6,651 nucleotides of DNA from Anaerolineae bacterium (GTDB lineage Bacteria; Chloroflexota; Anaerolineae; Anaerolineales; Villigracilaceae): assembly GCA_003158885.1 (NCBI GenBank), contig PMLN01000034.1:1-6651 (forward strand), in the 5' to 3' direction. Shown here piece by piece: positions 1-4,510 of this stretch. The notes below the pieces were generated by a model. That model worked only from the letters and a program-made list of their open reading frames with translations, ran no database searches and was not told where the DNA came from. Numbering within the stretch: position 1 is the stretch's first letter; each line of letters begins with the position of its first letter. A program made the translations under genes and the position numbers.

Positions 1-408
1 ATTGTGCAACTCGACGACTTCTATTCTCCCAAATTAGGCAGGGCTGATAGGGAACGCGTCTTGAGAGAAGTATTTCTTCCTTTAGAAAAAGATTCCCCCG
101 CCATCTATAAAGTGTTTGACTGGAAATCGAACACGCTGAAAGGTGCGGATCCGGTTTATCCCGGTGGAATAGTAGTTATCGAAGGGGTGTCTGCGTTACA
201 CACAGACTTTGCCGATCAATACGATTTTAGAATCTGGATCAATTGCTCACCTGATGTGGGTTTTAAGAGAGGAATTGAACGAGATAAAATTCGAGACGGT
301 GTAGACAACACAGATAAATGGTTAAACATCTGGATGCCTCAAGAGAAAGAATATGTCGAGTCCCAAAATCCTCAGCAGCGCGCCGACTATGTACTTAATG
401 GAGCTTGA
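1..408 (+). CDS. Uridine-kinase-like P-loop kinase, C-terminal part (5' truncated by window edge)
   Basis: The frame is open from base 1 (Ile-Val-Gln-Leu-Asp-Asp-Phe-Tyr), so the GTG at position 4 is almost certainly internal and the Walker A part lies off the left edge. What remains fits the uridine kinase/phosphoribulokinase-like family, which phosphorylates a nucleoside or similar small molecule with ATP in the cytoplasm. Visible motifs are LDDFY, the nucleoside-side acidic motif; GIVVIEGVSAL, a core beta strand ending in the conserved EG; FRIWINCSPDVGFKRGIERD, a strand followed by an Arg-rich lid-like helix; and a C-terminal YV strand. The gene ends at a TGA and converges on the minus-strand gene 38 bases away. 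Its base composition is clearly AT-richer than the downstream genes. The precise substrate cannot be read from this fragment; another nucleoside or small-molecule kinase of the same fold is possible. Confidence 0.75.
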   Translation: MVQLDDFYSPKLGRADRERVLREVFLPLEKDSPAIYKVFDWKSNTLKGADPVYPGGIVVIEGVSALHTDFADQYDFRIWINCSPDVGFKRGIERDKIRDGVDNTDKWLNIWMPQEKEYVESQNPQQRADYVLNGA

Positions 409-420
409 AATTCGTAGTTG

Positions 421-432
421 CGACTTTAGTCG
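421..432. repeat. Short perfect palindrome between convergent genes
   Basis: CGACT-TT-AGTCG forms a 5-bp inverted repeat with a 2-base centre, lying in the 38-base gap between the kinase stop and the stop of the minus-strand gene. Its flank on the minus strand reads AGTCGCAACTACGAA, which I recall as a recurrent intergenic motif in Anaerolineae; that is memory, not a search. There is no T-run on either side, so a terminator role is weak. A chance palindrome is possible. Confidence 0.3.
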
Positions 433-446
433 TTCGCTTCTTCGGC

Positions 447-686
447 TTATTTGCTTCGTTCCCGTGCGGCCCGCTCCAGGATTTGGAATCCCTTGTCCGT
501 CAATTGTTTCAATCCCAGGCTTTCCACACTCTGCCCGGCTTCGATCCTTTCCAGTGATCTCAATAGCGCGCCGCGCACGCCGCTGGCTCGATGCGCCCAA
601 TACGAATCGACTGAGACGCGCTCGAGACGCGCCAGGAGCAGTCTGATGAGTTGAACTTCCTCCAATTGCAAGGGCTTAATATTCAT
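447..686 (-). CDS. Uncharacterised 79-residue helical protein
   Basis: The 79-residue product is rich in Arg, Leu, Glu and Ala and is predicted mostly alpha-helical. Its most distinctive stretch is SYWAHRASGVRGALLRSLE (about residues 28-46), followed by a spacer and a C-terminal helix LTDKGFQILERAARE (about 62-76). There is no signal peptide, membrane segment or metal-binding motif. It resembles short uncharacterised proteins that I associate with Anaerolineae, but I cannot assign a function. Support for a real gene comes from the non-random amphipathic composition, the convergent arrangement with the kinase, and a perfect extended -10 promoter about 60 bases upstream on the same strand. The ATG at 684-686 has no good Shine-Dalgarno sequence in front of it. 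The overlapping plus-strand frames give low-complexity Arg/Ser/Pro products typical of shadow frames. Confidence 0.65.
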   Translation of the reverse strand: MNIKPLQLEEVQLIRLLLARLERVSVDSYWAHRASGVRGALLRSLERIEAGQSVESLGLKQLTDKGFQILERAARERSK

Positions 687-747
687 TCAACAAGAAGGGC
701 CGGATTGAACCCAGGTCAAGGTACTCTTCGACGATCGGATTTTGAAA

Positions 748-756
748 ATTATAACA
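748..756 (-). promoter_or_regulatory. Extended -10 promoter for the minus-strand small gene
   Basis: Read on the minus strand this is TGT-TATAAT, a full-consensus -10 box with the TG of an extended -10 element. No good -35 box lies 16-18 bases upstream, as is usual for extended -10 promoters. The predicted start is near 741, which gives a leader of about 55 bases before the ATG of the 79-residue gene. Confidence 0.55.
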
Positions 757-983
757 CTGCGGTTTGGGGAAAATCTCGACCTCTTCTTTGAAACCGGGTT
801 AACGGTTCAGGCCGGTTTACCTTTCAGAGGAGTCGCGCTAACACGAGGCGGGAGGCAGGAGGCTCAGTTTGTTTTTCTAGGCTAATCTTGATGCTTTGGA
901 GGCTTTGATTTGGGTGGTACAGAGATATTGCAAACTTCCTGATTTCAAGGCGTCACCGACAGGTTAGCCGCAGTTAGAGGAAA
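757..983. other. Intergenic stretch with no gene seen
   Basis: I see no convincing coding frame, RNA gene or mobile element here. A 7-bp inverted repeat (AAACCGG at 791-797 and CCGGTTT at 812-818) could form a weak hairpin with a 14-base loop, without a T-run after it. The purine-rich run around 845-862 resembles a ribosome binding site but is not followed by an open frame of useful length. The stretch separates the divergent promoters of the minus-strand gene and the regulator gene. Confidence 0.5.
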
Positions 984-1022
984 GGTGTCAATCATTTTTT
1001 GTGACTGAAAATGATTGACACC
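984..1022. repeat. Perfect 15-bp inverted repeat (REP/MITE-like element A)
   Basis: The arms GGTGTCAATCATTTT (984-998) and AAAATGATTGACACC (1008-1022) are perfectly complementary and enclose a 9-base loop, TTGTGACTG. The right arm contains the TTGACA -35 box of the regulator promoter. The arms share the core GGTGWCARTCA with the inverted repeat at 4403-4469 (11 of 15 positions match), so the two may be members of one interspersed repeat family. There is no T-run, so it is not a standard terminator. A binding site for another dimeric regulator is the main alternative, although 15-bp arms are long for that. Confidence 0.75.
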
Positions 1023-1043
1023 CGGGTGAAACCTTTATATAAT
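1015..1043 (+). promoter_or_regulatory. Consensus sigma70 promoter of the LacI-family gene
   Basis: TTGACA at 1015-1020 and TATAAT at 1038-1043 are both full consensus and are separated by the optimal 17 bases. The predicted transcription start is near 1050, two bases before the perfect operator at 1052-1067, so a bound repressor would cover the start site. The leader before the regulator ATG would be about 117 bases. The -35 box lies inside the right arm of inverted repeat A. Confidence 0.85.
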
Positions 1044-1051
1044 GGAAATGC

Positions 1052-1067
1052 TTGGGAGCGCTCCCAA
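1052..1067. promoter_or_regulatory. LacI-family operator O1 (perfect 16-bp palindrome)
   Basis: TTGGGAGCGCTCCCAA is a perfect palindrome with the central CG typical of LacI-family operators. Its 14-bp core, TGGGAGCGCTCCCA, is identical to the site established for the cellobiose-responsive repressors CelR of Thermobifida and CebR of Streptomyces. It sits at about +2 to +17 of the predicted start, where binding would block transcription initiation or clearance. The nearest gene encodes a LacI-family protein, so autoregulation is the simplest reading. Confidence 0.85.
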
Positions 1068-1135
1068 AAAAAGTATCAAAACGACATAAATGGGCATAAT
1101 TACTACTAAGATTGTCGGATTATTTCGTGATATTG

Positions 1136-1151
1136 TTGGGAGCGGTACCAA
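1136..1151. promoter_or_regulatory. Second, imperfect LacI-family operator O2
   Basis: TTGGGAGCGGTACCAA keeps the left half-site of O1 exactly and matches the right half-site (GCTCCCAA) at 6 of 8 positions. Its centre is 84 bp from that of O1, which is 8.0 turns at 10.5 bp per turn, so both sites face the same side of the helix. It ends 5 bases before the AGGA of the regulator's ribosome binding site. Its role as a lower-affinity auxiliary operator, perhaps through looping, is inference. Confidence 0.65.
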
Positions 1152-1166
1152 AATCAGGAAAACTGG

Positions 1167-2192
1167 ATGCCGGACCTCACTCTTGAAGATGTTGCAAAAC
1201 AGGCAGGCGTTTCCCGCTCAACGGTTTCACGTGTGTTGAACGATCAACCGAACGTGCGCAAGGATGTCAGAAATCGCGTGCAGGCTGTGATTGAGACCAC
1301 CGGCTTCCGCCCTCATCCAGCCGCCCGCGCCCTGGCCTCACAGCATTCGTGGACCATCGGTTTGGTTTATCCGCATAGTGTTTCCTACTTCTTCACAGAC
1401 CCCTATTATCCTCATCTAACCAAAGGCATTGCCCAGGCGTGCAACCAGTCCAGTTACACTTTAGCCTTGTTCCTAGTGGATACCAAGGAGGGGGAGGAAA
1501 AGATTTTTACCAGCATAACGCGCAAGGGCCTGCTGGATGGTGTCCTTGTTCAATCGGGCCATCATGGGGATCAGGAAGTGATTGGGAAGCTGATCGACGC
1601 GAAGATTCCCCAAGTGGTGATCGGCCGCCCGTTTCGTCAAGATAATGTCAGCTATGTGGATATAGATAATATCAACGGAGCCTTTAATGCGGTTACACAC
1701 TTGATCCGCATGGGTCATAAGCGGATTGGAACCATCACCGGTCCTGGTCAAAGTACGGCGGGTTTGGATCGCAAAACGGGATACCTGAAAGCCCTTTCGG
1801 AACGCGGGTTAAAAATGGATACAGCACTGATCCTGGAGGGCGACTTTACGGAAAACGGCGGTTATTATGCCATGAAAAAAATGCTGCCGGCAAAACCGGA
1901 TGCTGTTTTTGCCGCCTCCGACATCATGGCGATCGGTGCGATGCGCGCCGCACGTGAGGCGGGATTAAATATCCCCACGGATATTGCTTTTGTCGGTTTT
2001 GACGATCTGCCCCTCGCGACCTTCTCTGGAGTTCAATTGACCACGGTCCGCCAGCCGGTTGCCCAGTTCGGAGCCAAGGCAGTTGAGATTTTGCTTGACT
2101 TAATTGAAAACGGGATCAACCCTCCACGCCACATCATTATGGAAACCGAGCTTGTCATTCGCGAATCATGCGGCGCCGGGATAAGGAAGTAG
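1167..2192 (+). CDS. LacI-family transcriptional repressor, probably sugar-responsive
   Basis: The 341-residue length is normal for the family. The N-terminal helix-turn-helix spans about residues 4-25 (LTLEDVAKQAGVSRSTVSRVLN). The hinge helix with PAARALA (51-57) follows, and then the periplasmic-binding-protein-like sensor domain from residue 62 to the end. Typical sensor motifs are present: GHKRIG (183-188), DRKTGY (201-206), ASDIMAIGAM (250-259), VGFDDLPLA (276-284), LTTVRQP (291-297) and the closing LVIRES (329-334). The recognition helix starts R-S-T-V-S-R, and as I recall the CelR family also has Arg at the first of these positions. The ATG at 1167 is preceded by AGGA at 1156-1159 with a 7-base gap. 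Operators O1 and O2 lie just upstream, which suggests negative autoregulation relieved by a sugar. The operator core and the downstream importer point to cellobiose or a related oligosaccharide, but the ligand is not proven. Confidence 0.93.
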   Translation: MPDLTLEDVAKQAGVSRSTVSRVLNDQPNVRKDVRNRVQAVIETTGFRPHPAARALASQHSWTIGLVYPHSVSYFFTDPYYPHLTKGIAQACNQSSYTLALFLVDTKEGEEKIFTSITRKGLLDGVLVQSGHHGDQEVIGKLIDAKIPQVVIGRPFRQDNVSYVDIDNINGAFNAVTHLIRMGHKRIGTITGPGQSTAGLDRKTGYLKALSERGLKMDTALILEGDFTENGGYYAMKKMLPAKPDAVFAASDIMAIGAMRAAREAGLNIPTDIAFVGFDDLPLATFSGVQLTTVRQPVAQFGAKAVEILLDLIENGINPPRHIIMETELVIRESCGAGIRK

Positions 2193-2231
2193 GAAAGGAT
2201 GTCACAGCTTGTATTGTGTGGCCTTTCCTTT
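2191..2231 (+). terminator. Likely terminator hairpin of the regulator gene
   Basis: AGGAAAGG (2191-2198) pairs perfectly with CCTTTCCT (2222-2229). An inner CACA/TGTG helix (2203-2206 with 2215-2218) is possible, and TTTAATT follows. The left arm begins inside the TAG stop codon of the regulator gene. The T-run is short and the stem AG-rich, so termination may be partial and some read-through into the binding-protein gene is plausible. Confidence 0.5.
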
Positions 2232-2260
2232 AATTCACTTCAAACGGAGATCCAATTCAT

Positions 2261-2311
2261 AAGGAGGTGCCTGCTATAAAATTGAAACAAAACCATTCCT
2301 TCCTTTGGTAA
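2261..2311 (+). other. Strong Shine-Dalgarno sequence with only a vestigial mini-ORF behind it
   Basis: AAGGAGGTG at 2261-2269 is an almost ideal ribosome binding site, but at normal spacing (6 bases) it is followed by ATA AAA TTG AAA and the frame stops at TAA 2309-2311. The codons read MKLKQNHSFLW if the ATA were a start. GTG at 2267 and TTG at 2282 are in the same frame but are badly spaced. It may be a decayed gene start, a leader peptide with a rare start codon, or chance. Transcription from the candidate promoter at 2272 would exclude this site. Confidence 0.3.
2272..2280 (+). promoter_or_regulatory. Candidate extended -10 promoter for the binding-protein gene
   Basis: TGC-TATAAA matches the extended -10 pattern with one deviation from TATAAT. 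No recognisable -35 box lies 16-18 bases upstream. The predicted start is near 2287, leaving a leader of about 150 bases. It lies downstream of the regulator's terminator hairpin, which is where a separate promoter for the binding protein would be expected. Confidence 0.4.
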
Positions 2312-2400
2312 CAAAGAAAGAAGACGTCCGGCATCGTTCCAGACACCGGACGCCCCAAAAATTGGAAGCTTGCCATCCTTCGCAGGTTTGCGAGACTTCC
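2303..2400 (+). ncRNA. Hairpin-rich 5' leader of the binding-protein gene (unassigned)
   Basis: Three local hairpins are visible. CTTTG-GTAA-CAAAG (2303-2316) would fold with a GNRA-type tetraloop. CGTCCGG pairs with CCGGACG (2325-2331 with 2346-2352) around a 14-base loop. GGAAGCT pairs with AGACTTCC around one bulged base (2364-2370 with 2393-2400). Within the last, TTCGCA (2379-2384) can pair either with TGCGAG (2389-2394) or with TGCGAA (2403-2408), so alternative folds exist just before the ribosome binding site. It matches no riboswitch class I recognise. Ordinary 5' UTR structure is the default explanation. Confidence 0.3.
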
Positions 2401-2424
2401 GATGCGAAATAACCCATAACAAAT

Positions 2425-2431
2425 AAAGGAG
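2425..2431 (+). promoter_or_regulatory. Ribosome binding site that sets the binding-protein start
   Basis: AAAGGAG at 2425-2431 lies 7 bases before ATG 2439 but only 1 base before the in-frame TTG 2433. This favours ATG 2439 as the start, giving MKRLIAVL rather than an N-terminus two residues longer. Confidence 0.8.
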
Positions 2432-2438
2432 ATTGAAG

Positions 2439-4340
2439 ATGAAACGCTTAATTGCTGTTTTATCGATCTTGATCGGGGTAAGTATGTTGCTCGGCGCCTG
2501 CGCGCCTGCTGCTGCCCCAAGCACCCCCGCACCTGCCGCACCCACCTCGATGCCCGCGCCCACGACCTCGCCCGCGCCTACCGCTGCAGCCCCGAGTGCG
2601 GCTGATGTAGTTAAATCCCTGCCCCGTAATCAGACCCTGTACTTTAATGGTCAACAATGGGGTTCGGTTGTCTGTTGGAACCCGTACTCTGCCAACTGCA
2701 ACAATGCCTTGGCGATCGGCGAAAATGACAGCTCCCGCGTCGTCGAGTTCGAATCCCCGTACCTGTATGACATGCTGGATGGCAAGTCGTATCCTCTGCT
2801 GGCCGATGGTCCCTGGGCCTGGAACGCTGCCGGAACCGATGTCACCTTCAAGCTCAAGAAGGCCGCAAAGTGGAGCGATGGCACCCCGGTGACCGCCGAT
2901 GATGTCGCCTATACCTGGGCCTCCCATATTAAGTACCAAACCAATGTCGGCGTTACCGATGCCACTTACATCGATACCATTACCGCGGTTGATCCCCAGA
3001 CGGTTGACGTCAAAGCCAAGCTGGGCGCGGATGGCAAACCGGTCAATCCTCTGGTCGTTACTGAATACCTAGACCAAAATTATGTCATCCAGAAAGCCTG
3101 GACCCAGAAGCTGGAAGCGCGCACCGGTGGCGACCCCACCAAGTTTGCGGCCGATGTGGCGGATGACGTCGTTTACTCCGGCCCCTATCACAAGTTCTTC
3201 GCCGACGATACGAAGGTTGTCTTCATTCGTGATGACAACTATTGGGGCAAAGATGCCAGCATGTGGGGCAAGCTGCCTATTCCAAAGTACCTGGCGCATA
3301 CCATCTTCAAGGATAACGCCTCCGGTTCCGTCGCTTTGGCACAAGGTGAAGTGGATGTGAGCCAGCAGTTCAACTCGAATGTTCAGGTTTTGTGGCTCAA
3401 CTATGGTCTGCCCATCTCCACCTACCTGCCCAAGGCTCCTTATGACATTGGTGCGCAACTCCCGACCGCCTGGTTCAACCTGGCATCCTATGGTTTGGAC
3501 CAGCTTGCGGTCCGCAAGGCCATTGCCATCGCAGTTGACTATGACACCATCATTTCCAACGCCATGACCAACCAGTCCGCCACCTTCGAGCAGGTTCCTC
3601 GCTCGCTTATGAACCCGACGGCTGGCGAACAGGCCCTGTATGACACTAGTGATCCTGCCGTCAAGGCTCTGCAGTTCGCTGGCAACGACATCGCAGGCGC
3701 CAATAAAATCCTGGATGACGCCGGTATTACCAAAGGTCCCGATGGCTTGCGTCAATACAAAGGCAAGACCCTTCACTATGTAGCCACCTGCCCGAACGGT
3801 TGGTCCGATTGGCAGGCCGCCATTGAATTGGTTGCCTCCGCCGGTAAGAAGATCGGCATTGACATCACCACCAACTACCCGGAATGGTCCGTTTATCAGA
3901 ACGTCTACATCACCTGGCCTCTGCCCGCCGGCTATGACATCTTCATGATGTCTCCTGCAGGCGGCGCTGGCCCGACCGAGCCTTGGGGTCGCGTCGACCA
4001 ATTGATGAACTCTGTCTACGCCCAGACCAAGAACAACCACAACGGCAACTGGGGCGGCTACAAGAATCCGGCCGCGGATGCATTGATCAAAGAGATCCCC
4101 ACTTTGAGCGATCCCGTCAAGATCAAGGCAGACTACACGGCTCTGGTCAAGATCTACCTGACCGACGTGCCCTCCTTCACGCTCATGTATCGTCCACAAG
4201 TGTTCCATACTGTGAACGAGACGGTTTGGACAGGCTATCCTCACCAAGGTGATGGCACCAACCCGCCCGTCCCGCCGATGGATTGCACTGACGGTTGGGG
4301 CGTCGCATGTCTCTATAACCTGAAGCTCGTCACCCCGTAA
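2439..4340 (+). CDS. ABC transporter solute-binding lipoprotein, family 5 (SBP_bac_5), probably oligosaccharide-binding
   Basis: This 633-residue extracytoplasmic receptor captures the solute and delivers it to the permeases encoded next. Residues 1-21 form a lipoprotein signal: MKR, a hydrophobic core, and the lipobox LLGAC with Cys21 as the lipidation site. A flexible Pro/Ala/Thr/Ser linker runs from about 22 to 55. The family 5 hallmark is KWSDGTPVTADDVAYTW at 144-160, preceded by YLYDMLDGKSYPLLADG (108-124). Later family features include VVFIRDDNYWG (260-270), LAVRKAIAIAVDYD (356-369) and the C-terminal lobe from about 445. Family 5 is best known for peptides and nickel, but one branch binds cello-oligosaccharides and other beta-glucosides. 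The many Trp and Tyr residues, the YDMLDGK-type motif and the LacI-type regulator fit that branch. The substrate is inference. Two CX7C pairs (C79/C87 and C616/C624) could form disulfides outside the cell. Confidence 0.9.
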   Translation: MKRLIAVLSILIGVSMLLGACAPAAAPSTPAPAAPTSMPAPTTSPAPTAAAPSAADVVKSLPRNQTLYFNGQQWGSVVCWNPYSANCNNALAIGENDSSRVVEFESPYLYDMLDGKSYPLLADGPWAWNAAGTDVTFKLKKAAKWSDGTPVTADDVAYTWASHIKYQTNVGVTDATYIDTITAVDPQTVDVKAKLGADGKPVNPLVVTEYLDQNYVIQKAWTQKLEARTGGDPTKFAADVADDVVYSGPYHKFFADDTKVVFIRDDNYWGKDASMWGKLPIPKYLAHTIFKDNASGSVALAQGEVDVSQQFNSNVQVLWLNYGLPISTYLPKAPYDIGAQLPTAWFNLASYGLDQLAVRKAIAIAVDYDTIISNAMTNQSATFEQVPRSLMNPTAGEQALYDTSDPAVKALQFAGNDIAGANKILDDAGITKGPDGLRQYKGKTLHYVATCPNGWSDWQAAIELVASAGKKIGIDITTNYPEWSVYQNVYITWPLPAGYDIFMMSPAGGAGPTEPWGRVDQLMNSVYAQTKNNHNGNWGGYKNPAADALIKEIPTLSDPVKIKADYTALVKIYLTDVPSFTLMYRPQVFHTVNETVWTGYPHQGDGTNPPVPPMDCTDGWGVACLYNLKLVTP

Positions 4341-4355
4341 ACTGTACTTCAACAA

Positions 4356-4390
4356 AACAGCCATGTTCCGCGAAGCGGGGCATGGCTGTT
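4356..4390 (+). terminator. Strong hairpin after the binding-protein gene
   Basis: AACAGCCATG (4356-4365) pairs perfectly with CATGGCTGTT (4381-4390). The stem continues inward through two G-T pairs and CCG/CGG to a 5-base loop, about 15 pairs in all. It starts 15 bases after the stop codon. No long T-run follows on the plus strand (ATCGTAAT), while the minus strand runs into TTTTGTTG, so it may act as a transcript stabiliser or partial terminator as much as a classical terminator. Such a hairpin would keep binding-protein mRNA more abundant than permease mRNA. Confidence 0.6.
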
Positions 4391-4402
4391 ATCGTAATAA
4401 GC

Positions 4403-4469
4403 AGGTGACAGTCACATTATGGCTAATCTCTGATGTTCAAATCCATATCTGTCAAAGTGACTGTCACCT
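4403..4469. repeat. Inverted repeat with perfect 13-bp arms (REPIN-like element B)
   Basis: AGGTGACAGTCAC (4403-4415) and GTGACTGTCACCT (4457-4469) are perfect reverse complements separated by 41 bases. Two short palindromic units in inverted orientation around a spacer, 67 bases in all, is the usual shape of a REPIN, a pair of REP sequences mobilised by RAYT tyrosine transposases. The core resembles the arms of element A at 984-1022, and GTGACTG also occurs in the loop of element A. No transposase gene is in the window. A regulator binding site is the alternative. Confidence 0.65.
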
Positions 4470-4472
4470 TAT

Positions 4473-4481
4473 TGGTATAAT
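4473..4481 (+). promoter_or_regulatory. Extended -10 promoter of the permease genes
   Basis: TGG-TATAAT is a full-consensus extended -10 element four bases after the right arm of element B. No good -35 box is present at 16-18 bases. The predicted start is near 4488, leaving a leader of only about 23 bases before TTG 4511. It would allow permease transcription independent of the binding-protein gene and of operator O1. Confidence 0.6.
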
Positions 4482-4497
4482 GGCTATTATATTTATG

Positions 4498-4505
4498 AGG
4501 AGGTG
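4498..4505 (+). promoter_or_regulatory. Ribosome binding site that sets a TTG start
   Basis: AGGAGGTG ends 5 bases before TTG 4511. The nearby ATG at 4495 is in another frame and stops after 14 codons. The strong match and ideal spacing make TTG 4511 the start of the permease despite the rare start codon. Confidence 0.75.
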
Positions 4506-4510
4506 CTGTC

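Noticed and set aside
4..6. GTG as start codon of the kinase
   Set aside because: The frame is open through base 1, and the kinase fold needs an N-terminal Walker A region, so the gene starts left of the window.
322..654. Several overlapping frames on both strands around the kinase end and the 79-residue gene
   Set aside because: Their products are Arg/Ser/Pro-rich without motifs. Only the 447-686 minus frame has a helical protein-like composition and a promoter.
791..818. AAACCGG/CCGGTTT hairpin as a terminator
   Set aside because: The stem is only 7 bp with a 14-base loop, no T-run follows on either strand, and no gene ends next to it.
984..1022. Element A as a rho-independent terminator
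   Set aside because: No gene on the plus strand ends upstream within 570 bases, no T-run follows, and the right arm carries a promoter -35 box.
2353..2375. Half-site-like sequences GCCCCAA and TTGGAAGC before the binding-protein gene as a third LacI operator
   Set aside because: The halves face outward rather than inward. The alternative palindrome centred at 2368/2369 has only 5 of 7 symmetric pairs and GC instead of the central CG.
2433..2435. TTG as start codon of the binding protein
   Set aside because: It is only one base from the ribosome binding site. ATG 2439 has normal spacing and gives a standard lipoprotein N-terminus.
3069..4364. 431-codon open frame on the minus strand opposite the binding-protein gene
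   Set aside because: It lies entirely opposite a clear family 5 binding protein, shows no recognisable domain, and is explained by the codon bias of the plus-strand gene.
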